Shown here: piece after piece, positions 10,101-20,100 of the stretch | Layout: the number at the start of each line of letters is the position of its first letter | Numbering within the stretch: position 1 is the first letter of the stretch | From: Chlamydiota bacterium | Lineage (GTDB): Bacteria; Chlamydiota; Chlamydiia; Chlamydiales; Parachlamydiaceae | Assembly: GCA_013285965.1 (NCBI GenBank) | Contig: JABDGQ010000006.1 | Span: forward strand, 27,474 to 91,473 | Direction: 5' to 3' | Length of the DNA: 64,000 bases | The notes under the pieces: model-generated | What the model saw: the letters and a program-made list of their open reading frames with translations, nothing else | The model's database searches: none | What the model was told of the DNA's origin: nothing | Position numbers and translations under genes: made by a program

Positions 10101-10485
10101 GGGTTATGAGATGTTGTAGGCAAGCTTGTAAGCCGGTTAAAATAATCAAAGGATCTTTTGAATTAGCTAGAGTACGCAAAACACCGTAGCGTTCGCCAAC
10201 AATATCGGGGCTAGGGGCTATATTTTCTGAGGGTAATGTTTCCCAAGCAGGGAAGTCAAAAACAGGGCAGGCCGTGAAAAAAGGAAAATCGTGAAAAAGC
10301 CGAGCTTCTTCTTGACTGGCACCTGTGATTATTAAAACGTTTTTGCCAGTCACCTGTTGAGCTAGTGCAGCTATGAGGGCTTTAGGAGAGTTCCAGAGCC
10401 CTTCTATTAGTACAGTCTGTTGATTAAGATGTAGTAATTGCTCTAATACTTGTAGTCTCTGGCTGTGCAATAATTCTTTTAACAT
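7198..10485 (-). CDS. mfd: Transcription-repair coupling factor Mfd
   Basis: 1095 aa. In order: UvrB-like N-terminal domains that bind UvrA, an RNA-polymerase interaction domain around LPGEFVVHIQHGIGRYL (about 455-470), and a RecG-like translocase with Walker A GDVGYGKTE (about 600-608) and Walker B DEEQRFG (about 705). Motif VI-region residues QMRGRVGR and the C-terminal TRCF domain follow. It displaces RNA polymerase stalled at DNA lesions and recruits UvrABC. The first ATG at 10485 fits the family start. It lies 38 bp after alaS on the same strand; alaS beside mfd is the arrangement in Chlamydia. Confidence 0.96.
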   Translation of the reverse strand: MLKELLHSQRLQVLEQLLHLNQQTVLIEGLWNSPKALIAALAQQVTGKNVLIITGASQEEARLFHDFPFFTACPVFDFPAWETLPSENIAPSPDIVGERYGVLRTLANSKDPLIILTGLQACLQHLITPQDFKELCLSLKPGDNILLEELTDKLLLMGYQQRSIAADKGEFALRQGLIDIFPVTSPDPYRIEFRDNIVEMIRIYDPIGQISISPATTVHITPACELELLSRYAKHASILDYLSSNTIVIFDDIAALEDRSVSLTTLAAPSRTFSSFAHWQDMVKPLQKILLSQQPIENLSAIEVFDDANKAFYSQKTILHDIGFELFQTNWRVQRWRHPFQTVMQCLQPEIEQATGAELLASLSNLSAKPDMQLHFLSANELDESNLRKRLADGQIKLPHHTFYHRGYLSNGMMIEDLECMLMPFTEITHRYKIRRQKLRSTYHTTPYENYELLPGEFVVHIQHGIGRYLKMEKQTNHLGISSEFFVIEYAEGSKLFVPLSQMHLITKYVGANEIIPKLHTLGSPRWKKMRQQTEQAIVGYASELLQNYAQRSMQNRTPYPGDSAWQKAFEENFPFEETEDQLMAIANIKNDLCSSKAMDRLICGDVGYGKTEVAMRAAFKAVMDGNKQVAVLAPTTVLAMQHYESFLERMDGFPISIGILSRFQSAKEIKTTLEGVAQGTINIVIGTHRLISADVKFNNLGLIIIDEEQRFGVKAKEHLRTLKQGADCIALSATPIPRTLYMSLMGAKDMSLINTPPQDRLPIKSVIAQKHDQVLKNALLRELARDGQAFVVHNRVDTIYDLADRIKTLLPQARVLVAHGQMQNDEIDSAFHAFKNGRADILVATTIIENGIDIPNANTIIIDRADQYGLATLYQMRGRVGRWNRRAYAYFLVSNSSTLSESAQKRLHALANCSSYGGGMRIAMLDLELRGAGDILGEKQSGHVRSIGFYLYCKLLKRAMRTLQGQSHNAAFDTRIELPIEARLPENYVNEVTLRMEIYQRLGESSSLEEVDAIWHELIDRFGPPPQPTLWLYHLTRIRVLASLQQITLIKQDKSGLIIETSTGKNITRKLPLLSYKTPQAMEKDILHILNGSK

Positions 10486-10517
10486 TACAATTACTTAATC
10501 TTTTTCCGTAAATATGT

Positions 10518-10553
10518 AAAAAATCACTTATTCAAATTATGCGTAAGGTGAGT
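10518..10553 (+). repeat. Arm of the palindromic 3'-end repeat
   Basis: Starts AAAAAATCACTTATTCAAAT and continues TATGCGTAAGGTGAGT, near-identical to 41255-41290 and 62515-62550. It overlaps the 3' end of alaS and encodes the last residues and stop of AlaS. An inverted copy lies on the other side of alaS at 13314-13350. Confidence 0.85.
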
Positions 10554-13172
10554 TTTTAAATATTCTTGTATATTTTGCAAACCTTGCGGCAAATTATATA
10601 AATTTTTGCCACATCCTTGCGCTAAACCTGCTTTACCACCACCCTTGCCATCAATAACTGACATGGCCACATTGATTAATTCTGCTGCAGAAATTCCCAG
10701 TTTAATTAAATCATCGCTAACTTTGGCAATGATATGCACTTTATCACTTATGGTAGTAGCCAGCACAATAATACCTGATTTTAATTGCTCTAGCACTAAT
10801 TCAGCTAGAGGGCGTAGTTCATCAAGAGCTGTGTCGATAGTGGCAATGACAACTTTTACCTTATTTATCGTTATACCTTTATGTAATAGCTCTGGAATGC
10901 TGCCAAGCATTTGTTCACGACGCATTTGTTTTAATTGCAGCGCATAAGATTGGTTTTCTTGTTGCAACTTCAGCACTTTTTCAGATAACTGCGTTAGAGG
11001 GGTTTGTAAACTTTCAGCCAAACCACTTAGTAAATCTTCAATTGCCTGCTGATATTGTTCAGCGGATTGACCGGTGACAGCTTCAATACGCCGCACACCT
11101 GCAGCAATACTACCTTCTTTAGTAATTCTAAATAGCCCAATATTGCCAGTACGTTGTGTATGCGTGCCACCACAAAGTTCTTTAGAATAGGCACCGATAT
11201 CGATTACACGCACTTGTGTATCATATTTTTCGCCAAAAAATTGTTTTATATCGCTACATTTTTGAGCCTCTTCGTATTTGATCTCATAAGAAGAAACATC
11301 TTGATTGTCTCTGATTTTGCCATTAACTATATCTTCTAATTGTCGTATTTGTCTAGCAGTGAGGGGTTTGTGATGATTAAAGTCAAAGCGAAAATGGTCT
11401 GCATCGACCAAAGAACCAGCTTGTTTGATGTGCTCACCCAATAGTTGATGCAACGCATAATGTAATAGATGTGTGGCGGTGTGATTATTTGCAATGCGTT
11501 GACGCCTTGAGGTATCAATAGAGGCTGTAATTACATCGCCAAGCTGTAAAAAGCCTTTTTTTAAGGATCCTATATGGGCGATTACTCCTGGATAGGGGGT
11601 TGTAGAGTTGGCAATGGCAAATAAACTATGCTTGTTTTCTAAAACGCCTCGATCGCCTAATTGACCACCCATTTCAGCATAAAAAGGGGTTTGTGAAAGT
11701 AATATTAATGCCTCCACATCTTCTGAAAGAGTTTTTACAAATGTACCATTTACGACAATACCTGTAATGGTAGTTTCTAATGAATTTTTGGTATAGCCAG
11801 CAAATTTACTAGGGCCATGTGTGCTGGCAAATTCAGCAAAGAGATTAACATTGGCTATTTGCGAACTACTTTTGTGTGTTGCGCGTGAACGCTCTTTAGC
11901 CTCAGCTTCCAGTTCGCCATAACGATCTTGGTCAACTGTTAGAGCGTAATCTTTGGCAAGTAATAAAATTTCTTCAATGGGCAACCCATAAGTGTCCTTG
12001 AGTTTAAAAGCATCGGCCCCATTAATTACGCCATCTGCACGTGAACTCTCCATCACTTGATTAAGGAGGTTACCACCGCGCTTTAGTGTGCGCATAAAAG
12101 CTTCTTCTTCTGCACTCACCACTTCTGTGATCAAAGTTTTACTTTTTTGTAATTCTGGATAGGCCTCTCCCATGCTGGTAATAAGAGGTGGTAAAAGTTT
12201 GGCTAAAAATGGTTCATTCATACCTAATTGTCTACCATAGCGGACAGCACGTCGCAATACTTTGCGCAATACATATCCACGATCAACATTGCTTGGCAAT
12301 GCTCCATCAGCAATTGCAAAGGCCAAGCAACGCCAATGGTCAGCTATCACACGAAAAGCAGGTGCTTTACTATCGCCAATAATGTATGGAATGCCACTTA
12401 AATCTTCCATGCTGGCAATTAAACCCCGCAAAATATCAGTTTCAAAGACACTAGAGGTGTTCATTTTAAGTGCCATAATACGCTCAAGTCCGGCACCAGT
12501 ATCAATAGAGGGCTTAGGTAAATTTTCTTTAATGCCATTTGCTTGCCGATTGTATTGCATAAAGACTAGGTTCCAAAATTCTAAGAAACGTTTGCCAGTC
12601 TTGTCATCAAGCAGACAAGTAGCGGAGCCAAACTCGATTCCACGATCATAGTATAATTCAGAACAAGGTCCACAAGGTCCCGTGTTGCCCATTTCCCAAA
12701 AATTATCTTGTTCATTGAGGCGCGTAATGCGCTCAGCTGGAACGTATTTGGTCCACATTTCAAATGCTTCGTCATCTTCACGGAAAACCGAAGGCCAAAT
12801 GCGCTCAGGTTCAAAACCAAAAATGTTCACCGAGACATCCCATGCAAATTTAATGGCCTGCTCTTTAAAATAGTCGCCAAAAGAAAAATTCCCCAACATT
12901 TCAAAAAAGGTCAAATGGCGATCAGTATGTCCGACATTTTCTAAGTCATTATGTTTACCACCGACCCGAATGCATTTTTGTGAGCTGGCAGCCCGCGCGT
13001 AATCGCGTTGACTTTTTCCTAAAAACACATCCTTGAATTGATTCATGCCGGCATTGTTAAAGAGTAGAGTAGGATCATCGTGAGGGAGTACGGAGGAAGA
13101 GGGTACCACGACATGTTGCTGCTGTTGCTTGAAGTATTGTAAAAATTGACTACGAACGTTTTGTGTTAGCAT
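10524..13172 (-). CDS. alaS: Alanyl-tRNA synthetase
   Basis: 882 aa, normal length. Class II catalytic core at the N-terminus ([15 protein letters not shown], then [16 protein letters not shown]), an editing domain with HTATHLLH (about 561) and CGGTH (Cys about 667), and a C-terminal oligomerisation domain with [12 protein letters not shown]. It charges tRNA-Ala and hydrolyses mischarged Ser or Gly. The extreme C-terminus (THLTHNLNK) is encoded by a copy of the dispersed palindromic repeat and is probably not ancestral. Likely cotranscribed with mfd. Confidence 0.97.
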   Translation of the reverse strand: MLTQNVRSQFLQYFKQQQQHVVVPSSSVLPHDDPTLLFNNAGMNQFKDVFLGKSQRDYARAASSQKCIRVGGKHNDLENVGHTDRHLTFFEMLGNFSFGDYFKEQAIKFAWDVSVNIFGFEPERIWPSVFREDDEAFEMWTKYVPAERITRLNEQDNFWEMGNTGPCGPCSELYYDRGIEFGSATCLLDDKTGKRFLEFWNLVFMQYNRQANGIKENLPKPSIDTGAGLERIMALKMNTSSVFETDILRGLIASMEDLSGIPYIIGDSKAPAFRVIADHWRCLAFAIADGALPSNVDRGYVLRKVLRRAVRYGRQLGMNEPFLAKLLPPLITSMGEAYPELQKSKTLITEVVSAEEEAFMRTLKRGGNLLNQVMESSRADGVINGADAFKLKDTYGLPIEEILLLAKDYALTVDQDRYGELEAEAKERSRATHKSSSQIANVNLFAEFASTHGPSKFAGYTKNSLETTITGIVVNGTFVKTLSEDVEALILLSQTPFYAEMGGQLGDRGVLENKHSLFAIANSTTPYPGVIAHIGSLKKGFLQLGDVITASIDTSRRQRIANNHTATHLLHYALHQLLGEHIKQAGSLVDADHFRFDFNHHKPLTARQIRQLEDIVNGKIRDNQDVSSYEIKYEEAQKCSDIKQFFGEKYDTQVRVIDIGAYSKELCGGTHTQRTGNIGLFRITKEGSIAAGVRRIEAVTGQSAEQYQQAIEDLLSGLAESLQTPLTQLSEKVLKLQQENQSYALQLKQMRREQMLGSIPELLHKGITINKVKVVIATIDTALDELRPLAELVLEQLKSGIIVLATTISDKVHIIAKVSDDLIKLGISAAELINVAMSVIDGKGGGKAGLAQGCGKNLYNLPQGLQNIQEYLKTHLTHNLNK

Positions 13173-13313
13173 GGTTTTCCAATAATATTGGCTAAAAGAT
13201 TATAGTTGTACAAATGCTCTTTAGATCTTTAGTGATCATTGCTGTGATATATTTTTCCTTCCATCTACTGTAATCATAAAGAGCAGTAAATTTCAACATG
13301 TGTTAAATAAAAT

Positions 13314-13350
13314 ACTCACATTATGCATAATTTGAACAAGTGATTTTTTT
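13314..13350 (-). repeat. Arm of the palindromic 3'-end repeat, upstream of alaS
   Basis: The reverse complement of this stretch matches 10518-10553 closely (ATCACTTGTTCAAATTATGC core, then GTGAGT). Together with that copy it places inverted repeats on both sides of alaS. Confidence 0.8.
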
Positions 13351-13375
13351 TAATAATTTGGATTGTATAGTTTTG

Positions 13376-13404
13376 TTGACAAAAAACAATTTATATAATA
13401 TAAC
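13376..13404 (+). promoter_or_regulatory. Consensus-type sigma-70/66 promoter
   Basis: TTGACA at 13376-13381, a 17-bp spacer, then TATAAC at 13399-13404. Transcription would start near 13411, about 45 bp before the ATG of the plus-strand gene at 13455. This is the best match to the housekeeping promoter consensus that I saw in the window. Confidence 0.7.
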
Positions 13405-13454
13405 TTATTCTTAATTAATGGATTAATTTTATAACTAATATAGGAGATTTTTAA

Positions 13455-14453
13455 ATGGCAGCAGCATTACCTATTGTTCAAAGATGTGCGAGTTCTTCCA
13501 TTAATCAATATAATCAAATTATTGGTAATGGAGCTAACACTACACGTTTTTGTTTGCTTAATGACGATGACCGTTTTTTTATTGCGATAAATATTATAAA
13601 TGATAGTAATAATAATTTAGTGGATAAGGCCGTTATCTTTTTCCAAGAATGGTTGGGTTTGATTGTCGAAATTAAATCAAATAATAGCGATAGACTATTC
13701 ATTAATGTTAATAGCGTAGCTTCACGCTTGCATTATACTTATGATGAAGTGGCACAAATAGCAAAAAAACAAAACGTCATTGAGCTATTGAAAGCCAAAG
13801 CTAATGAGGTTAAGACTCTTATAGATGGATCATCTTTTAGTTTAGAAACAGGCGTTACAGATCTCGCTTATAGAACTTTTATCCATTGCGCTAATAGAAT
13901 AAAATTTTTTATTTCCCAAAATTTTTATGAAAATTCAATTTTATTAGCTTTAAGTAATCAAGAAATTGCCAAACGTCAAGAAGAGTACCAAGATTATACT
14001 TGGCAGCAAAGATTTAGTTTAGGTGTATGCCATGGTTTTAACTATGTTGTGGCTGGTAATATATTAATGATGGGATATATGGCAATTACTGGCGAGCCAT
14101 TTACTGGTAAGAGAAGATATGATTTTATTACTTCTGTTATAATTTCATCCATATTTGAAGAAATGATTGTAAGAGGTATAATGCAAAATGGTTTGGCCGC
14201 TACTCAGCATTTGATTAACGCATTTGTACCTGAATTACATGATAATCATCTCTTTAAATGGATTGTTTCACCATCGGCTAGAATTATTGCGATAAACTAT
14301 TTTGTCTCTTCCAATAATGATGTATTTAATGCAGGCAAAATATTATTAATGCCTGATCACAGCATTTTACACGAGACTACCGGCGATATTGTAGCCTCTA
14401 TTGGCTCACGTATGGTTTATAATCTATCATCTTACTTCCTTTGTAATCTGTAA
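13455..14453 (+). CDS. CPBP (CAAX/Abi) protease-like membrane protein, degenerate
   Basis: 332 aa. The C-terminal half is hydrophobic and contains SSIFEEMIVRGIMQNGL, with Glu235-Glu236 and Arg240 forming the EExxxR motif 1 of CPBP intramembrane metalloproteases. The following hydrophobic segments (about 271-285 and 308-330) are where motifs 2 and 3 should supply metal-binding histidines, but SARIIAINYF and GSRMVYN have none, so catalysis is doubtful. The N-terminal 160 residues are soluble and unlike anything I recognise. It has a near-consensus promoter and a hairpin after the stop, so it looks like a single-gene unit. A secreted host-directed role is speculation. Confidence 0.5.
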   Translation: MAAALPIVQRCASSSINQYNQIIGNGANTTRFCLLNDDDRFFIAINIINDSNNNLVDKAVIFFQEWLGLIVEIKSNNSDRLFINVNSVASRLHYTYDEVAQIAKKQNVIELLKAKANEVKTLIDGSSFSLETGVTDLAYRTFIHCANRIKFFISQNFYENSILLALSNQEIAKRQEEYQDYTWQQRFSLGVCHGFNYVVAGNILMMGYMAITGEPFTGKRRYDFITSVIISSIFEEMIVRGIMQNGLAATQHLINAFVPELHDNHLFKWIVSPSARIIAINYFVSSNNDVFNAGKILLMPDHSILHETTGDIVASIGSRMVYNLSSYFLCNL

Positions 14454-14463
14454 AAAGCTAAAC

Positions 14464-14500
14464 AATCAATGGCTGCTTGCAATCGAAGCTGCCATTGATT
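14464..14500 (+). terminator. Stem-loop after the CPBP-like gene
   Basis: AATCAATGGC pairs with GCCATTGATT, followed inward by a T-T mismatch and GCTT/AAGC around a 7-base loop. The long stem begins 11 bp after the stop at 14453. There is no T run behind it, so it may act as a 3'-end stabiliser rather than a classic terminator. Confidence 0.5.
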
Positions 14501-14580
14501 ATAGCAGCTGTTGGTTTCTGCATGGCTGATATAAATAGCGGTATAAAGTTGTGTATTAACCTTTTTTATCATATCATTAG

Positions 14581-15348
14581 GTGAATTTATCGGATTTTAA
14601 TTCACTTATGAACAAACATATTGCCAATATAGAATGGACTAAACTAGGAAAAAGACTAGAAAGTACCTGTCGTCGTGCTTTGTTTGATTTTAAAATGCTT
14701 GAGCATGTGGATAAATTAGCCGTTGCCTTGAGTGGTGGTAAAGATAGTTTAACTTTGCTGTTTCTCTTACATGCTATTAATGGCCGCGGTTTTCCACGCA
14801 TGGAGTTATCGGCGATCCATGTCGATGGCGAATTCTCGTGTGGGGCTGGTGTTAATCAGGAATATTTGGGTGCCATTTGCAACGCTCTCAATATACCATT
14901 TATTACACGTCACTCTACACAAAAACTATCAGAATTAGAATGTTATAGTTGCTCGCGCGAGCGCCGACGTTTGCTTTTCTCAGCTGCAAAAGAAGTGGGC
15001 GCTACTACCATCGCTTTTGGACATCATCGCGATGATCATGCACAAACAGTATTAATGAACTTATTACACAAAGCTGAATTTGCCGGTCATTTGCCAAAAA
15101 TTCATATGCATGAATATGGGATCACTATTATACGTCCTTTAATTTATATTGTTGAGCAAGATATTCGCACCTTTGCCCAGCAGCAGGGTTTTGCCCGCGT
15201 ACTATGTCGTTGTCCAGTGGGACAAAATTCAATGCGCAAACAAGTAGATACTCTCTTAGATGAGCTATCGATTAACTTTCCCAATGCTCGTGAAAACATT
15301 TCTAAAGCCGGATTAATATATGGATCACAAAAAGCAGCCAACCCATAA
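14581..15348 (+). CDS. ttcA: TtcA-family tRNA 2-thiocytidine synthetase-like PP-loop protein
   Basis: 255 aa from a GTG at 14581; an in-frame ATG at 14608 (MNKHIANIEW) is an equally plausible start because neither has a clear ribosome binding site. The PP-loop ATP motif is ALSGGKDSLTLL. Cysteine pairs in ECYSCSRERRR and VLCRCPVG match the TtcA iron-sulfur ligands. TtcA thiolates C32 of some tRNAs. It overlaps surE by 29 bp. The family assignment is firm; the exact tRNA target is inferred. Confidence 0.8.
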   Translation: MNLSDFNSLMNKHIANIEWTKLGKRLESTCRRALFDFKMLEHVDKLAVALSGGKDSLTLLFLLHAINGRGFPRMELSAIHVDGEFSCGAGVNQEYLGAICNALNIPFITRHSTQKLSELECYSCSRERRRLLFSAAKEVGATTIAFGHHRDDHAQTVLMNLLHKAEFAGHLPKIHMHEYGITIIRPLIYIVEQDIRTFAQQQGFARVLCRCPVGQNSMRKQVDTLLDELSINFPNARENISKAGLIYGSQKAANP

Positions 15349-16144
15349 ACCAATAAAGAGTGCTTCTAAACCTTTAATATTGATTACCAATGACGATGGC
15401 ATTTATGCTCCCGGCATTAAACATTTATGGCAAGTGCTCAATCAATTTGCCGACTGCTATGTTGTGGCACCTTCTTTAGAGCAATCAGCTGTCAGCTTAT
15501 CGATCACAATCCGCCAACCTCTATTGATTGAAAAAGTGGAGTGGGTAGGCTTGCATGCCAAAACTTGGAGTGTCAATGGGACACCTGCGGATTGTGTCAA
15601 ACTGGCATTGCATTCAATTCTACCTGAGCGGCCAACTTTAGTGGTTTCAGGTATCAATCGAGGCTCTAACGCCGGGCGCAATGTGCTTTATAGCGGTACA
15701 GTGGCTGGTGCCATTGAAGGGGTTATGCATGATATCCCAGGTATTGCTTTTTCAGCGCTTGATCTTGTTAGCCCTTCGTGTAGTGCCGTGGCGCAACCAA
15801 TTACTACTATTATTGATTATGTGCTTGCGCATTCATTACCACAAGGCACTTTATTGAACGTTAATTTCCCTAAAGATACTGAAAAAGGGATTAAAGGGCT
15901 GCGTCTGGCTAAACAAGGTTGTCAATATTGGCAAGAGAATATTGAACGTCGTTATCACCCCGCAGAGCACACCTCTTACTATTGGTTGGGGGCACAATTA
16001 GCAGCTTATGAAGAAGAAAAAGATAGCGATGTAAGTTATCTTGAAGAAGGCTATGCAACAGTGGTACCAATTAAAATTATTGATTTAACTAATCAAAGTT
16101 ACTTAAAAAATCACGCACATGCTTTTACTAATATTAGTAAATAA
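15320..16144 (+). CDS. surE: 5'/3'-nucleotidase SurE
   Basis: 274 aa. It has N-terminal LILITNDDGIYAPGI with the metal-binding Asp pair, VVAPSLEQSAVS, WSVNGTPADCVKLAL and VSGINRGSNAGRNVLYSGTV, all SurE signatures. It dephosphorylates nucleoside monophosphates in the cytoplasm. The first 14 residues are read out of the 3' end of the ttcA-like gene; no later Met precedes the NDDG motif, so the 29-bp overlap is probably real and suggests translational coupling. Confidence 0.93.
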   Translation: MDHKKQPTHKPIKSASKPLILITNDDGIYAPGIKHLWQVLNQFADCYVVAPSLEQSAVSLSITIRQPLLIEKVEWVGLHAKTWSVNGTPADCVKLALHSILPERPTLVVSGINRGSNAGRNVLYSGTVAGAIEGVMHDIPGIAFSALDLVSPSCSAVAQPITTIIDYVLAHSLPQGTLLNVNFPKDTEKGIKGLRLAKQGCQYWQENIERRYHPAEHTSYYWLGAQLAAYEEEKDSDVSYLEEGYATVVPIKIIDLTNQSYLKNHAHAFTNISK

Positions 16145-16170
16145 ATTTTAATTGATTTTTTTATTTATAA

Positions 16171-16222
16171 TAGATTTCTTTTGACAATTTTAACAAATAA
16201 ATGTAGTTTAGAAAGAAGTTTA
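16171..16222. repeat. 52-bp internal-deletion derivative of the MITE
   Basis: TAGATTTCTTTT at the left and AGAAAGAAGTTTA at the right are diverged terminal repeats. GACAATTTTAACAAATAAAT between them is identical to the end segment of the full copies. It lies 46 bp before the orphan gene at 16269. Confidence 0.7.
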
Positions 16223-16268
16223 ATTAATAATTTTAAAATTAAATAATAATAATAAGAAAAGTGTTTAT

Positions 16269-17174
16269 ATGCAAATTTTAAATGATTTATTGCCAACCTA
16301 TACATATAATTATTTTAAAGAAGATGGTAGCCTTGGTGAGCAAAAATTAAATATTATTCAATGTTTTATAAGAAAATTTTTTGGAAAATATTTAGGTTGG
16401 TATGAAGAAACCTATCTCTCAAATGTTGTGCAACAGTGTTATAGAGCTACTATCAACGCCGCATATATTATGAAAAAAGATGATCATGCCATTTTCTTGC
16501 AATTATTTAAAAAAGCTAATCAAAAGGCTGTTTACGAATCATCCAGTGCCTATTATTTTAATTTAACTGAATGTGATCCGAAATATAAAGAATTAAAAAT
16601 AGGTCTATCCTATGAGATTTGTACTGCCAGAAGTGAGCGTGAGGATTCAGCGTTGCCAACTTACTTAATTAACTCGATTAATTTTAAAATTGCAGAGCCT
16701 GATAGATCTTGCATTGTGCGCATTAAATCCTATAACAAACCTAAAGTTTTAGCAGTAGACCTCTCCAATACTGATTTTAATGTAGCTGATAATTTATCAG
16801 AAAGTGAGTTGACAGAACAGCTGAATGGTTTGCAAGCTTCGGCTATAAATCAAATTTTAAAAAAATGCTTAATTGATTCAAATATTACAGAATTTGAATA
16901 TATAGCACACGACTATGAATATCTTAGAGGGTGCAGTAGTGGCTCTTGTTGCGCTAGCGGTGTTGAATACACTCCTCCAAAAGGCAACGGTGCGTTAAAT
17001 ACTGTTTATTTAGAGATAATGAATAACTTTTCGTGGCAATTAAAAGAATTACAGAGAGATTTACACGCACGACTATTTGTGCTAAATAAAAAACAATTAG
17101 AAACAAATCTAAAAGATAGACCGGTGCAAAAAATTTCTCTGGATTTTGCCTACAAATACATGGCACAAATTTAA
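16269..17174 (+). CDS. Hypothetical protein with Cys-rich loop
   Basis: 301 aa, not recognised. Codon use and composition (Asn/Tyr/Lys-rich, AT-rich codons) fit the window, and the frame is uninterrupted. There is no signal peptide or membrane helix. A loop near residue 222 (GCSSGSCCASG) clusters three cysteines among serines and glycines, suggestive of a metal site or disulfides. The rest is mixed alpha/beta. It ends 17 bp from the convergent ileS stop. The upstream region contains a MITE remnant that offers a TTGACA (16182-16187), a possible -35 element. Lineage-specific effector or orphan are both possible. Confidence 0.5.
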   Translation: MQILNDLLPTYTYNYFKEDGSLGEQKLNIIQCFIRKFFGKYLGWYEETYLSNVVQQCYRATINAAYIMKKDDHAIFLQLFKKANQKAVYESSSAYYFNLTECDPKYKELKIGLSYEICTARSEREDSALPTYLINSINFKIAEPDRSCIVRIKSYNKPKVLAVDLSNTDFNVADNLSESELTEQLNGLQASAINQILKKCLIDSNITEFEYIAHDYEYLRGCSSGSCCASGVEYTPPKGNGALNTVYLEIMNNFSWQLKELQRDLHARLFVLNKKQLETNLKDRPVQKISLDFAYKYMAQI

Positions 17175-17191
17175 TCCTTCTTATAACGCGC

Positions 17192-20100
17192 TTAAACCTT
17201 GCTAATAACAATGAGCGCTTGTTCGCCATTTAAATTGCATTCAGTACCTTGACAAGGGCCAAATTGTACTTCACTTGCTAGTACTTCGCCACTAATGTAT
17301 TCTTGAAATTGATGATAACACTCTTGTACGCGCGCTGTTGTCTGTATGGCGATTTTTATCCGATCAGTGACAGCAAGGCCAGCTTCGCGGCGCATGGTGT
17401 TAATTTTATTGACTATCTCTCTTGCCAAACCTTCTATTAATAATGACTCGTTAAGTTCGGTATTTAAAACAATCGTTATCGCCCCTTGATTGGCAGCGAT
17501 TAAGCCTGCATGCACCATTCTTTCCACCTCAACATCTTCTGGTGTCAAAGTGAGGGGATGTCCCTCTACTAAAATCACCACAGATCGCTGGTGTAACAAA
17601 TCCAACAAGTTTTGATGTGTTAAATCAGCAATGGCTGTTTTTACCGCTGGCATTAGCTTGCCCACTTTCTTTCCTAATGTACGAAAATTTGCTTTGGCTA
17701 CTAATTGTACAAATTCGCGCTCATTGTCATTAAAAAAGATGTTTTTAACATTTAACTCTTCAGCCACCAGGTGTTGCTGTTCTTTTAAAAAGGCCAATAC
17801 ACGCTGATCGGAACTAGCTACATGTGCACAAGATAATGGTTGGCGTACTTTCAGTTTGTGTTCTTTGCGTAAAGCATGCCCTAAGTTAACAGCAATGTGT
17901 ACTGCATTCATCTCTTCTTCTAATTGGCCTGATTGCCGTTTTGCCTCATAAGTAGGAAAGTTTGTTAAATGTACTGAGGCAGGCATATTGGCGGTACGGA
18001 GGTTTTGATAAATAGCTTCACTAATAAAAGGAATGTAGGGGGCGGCAATCTTTACTAGCTCTAAAAGTACATAATAAAGAGTAGCAAAAGCCTGTGCTCG
18101 ATCGGGTGTATCTTTATCATCCCAAAAACGGCGTCGTGAACGGCGGATATACCAATTGGTTAGTTGATCGACAAAATTTACAAAAGGTTCGACGGCTTTA
18201 GCTAGGTCATACTCGTCCATTCCTTTTTCGACATCGCAAATTAAGGTGTGTAGCACTGAGACGATCCATTGGTCAATGACTTGATCCAGTTTTTCAGGCA
18301 GGGGTGTTGGTTGCCAAACATAGATGCGCGCATAAGTAATGAAAAAATTATAAGCGTGCCAAAGTGGGATGATAATTTGGCGCAGCACAAGCTCGATGCC
18401 AGCTGTTGAAAATGATAAGTCCTCAGCTTTCACCGCCGCACTATGTAATAAATATAGTCTAATGGCATCCGCACCATACTGGTGGATAACGGCGGAGGGA
18501 TCAGGATAATTTTTTAACCGTTTGGACATTTTAGCACCATTTTCGGCTAATATCAGTCCATTGACAATGACATGTTTAAAAGCTGGTTTATTGAATAAAG
18601 CAGTCGATAAGACTACTAGCGTGTAAAACCAACCACGGGTTTGATCAAGACCTTCGGCAATAAAATCAGCAGGAAAGTTCTTTTCAAACAAAGCTCTATT
18701 TTCAAAAGGATAATGATTTTGTGCATAGGGCATGGAACCAGATTCAAACCAACAATCAAATACTTCAGGGATGCGCCGAAATGTTTTGCCATTTTTATGA
18801 ATCGTTAGCTCGTCAATAAAATGGCGATGTAAATCTTCAATTGGTTTCTGCGTTAGCTCTTCTAGCTCTTTAATGCTACCAATAACGATAATTTCACCAT
18901 CTTCCGCCCGCCATAATGGTATAGGTGTTCCCCAATAGCGATTACGGCTGATGGCCCAATCACGTGCGCCTGCTAACCATTTACCAAAACGTCCATATTG
19001 TATGTGCGATGGGGCCCAATGAATTTGATCATTAACGGCTAACATTTTTTCTTTAATTTTCTCAACTGCCACAAACCAAGTGCGAATAGCTTTATAGATT
19101 AGGGGTGTATCAGAGCGTGGGCAAAAAGGATAACGGTGATGACAAGTGGCTTGTCTGAATACTTTTCCCTCTTCTTTAAGACGATGCATAATGCTCTTAT
19201 CAGCATCCTTAACAAATAACCCCTGATATTGGGGAATCTGGGCAGTAAAACGTCCATTGTTATCAACTGGGCAAACTGGTTCAATTTCAGCCCGTTGGCA
19301 AGCATAAAAGTCAACATCACCAAAAGCGGGGGCCGTTTGCACAATACCAGTTCCCTCATCAATAGAGATGGAATCATCTAAAATAATGCGAAAAGCACCT
19401 TGTTTTCGATGATCACTAAAGTAATCAAATAATGGCCAATATTGTTGCCCTTCCAACTCAGTACCAGGAAAAGTACGCACAATAGTGTACTCTTCCACAT
19501 CGACCCCCTTAAAATAAGCACTAAGGCGAGCCGAAGCTAAAATGTAATGCCGTTTAGAAGAATGCTCGATAATCTCCACATATTCAATCGATCCATGCAC
19601 CATTAGCGCTAAATTAGAGACTAGTGTCCAAGGTGTGGTAGTCCAGGCTAAGTAATAGGTATTTTCTGCTTCCAGCGAACTGAAGGCCACGGTTAATGAA
19701 GGATCGTCCACTTCTTTGTAATTTTCAGATGCTTCAAAGTTTGATAGGGGAGTGCCTAATTTGGCTGAAAAAGGCATAACCTTTAGCCCTTCATAAACTA
19801 AATCTTTATCGTAAAGTTCTTTGAATACCCACCACACCGATTCCATAAAAGTGCGATCCATGGTGCGATAGGTATGATTAAAATCGACCCAACGACCCAT
19901 GCGATTGACAGTATTTTTCCATTCCTGGGTATAACGCAAGACAATTTTACGACACTCTTCGTTAAAGCGAGCAATACCAAATGCTTCAATTGAGGCGGCA
20001 CCACTAAGTTCAAAAGCTTTTTCAATCTCGTTTTCTACTGGTAAGCCATGGCAATCCCATCCAAAACGACGCGGTACATAGAAACCTTTCATAGTCTTAT

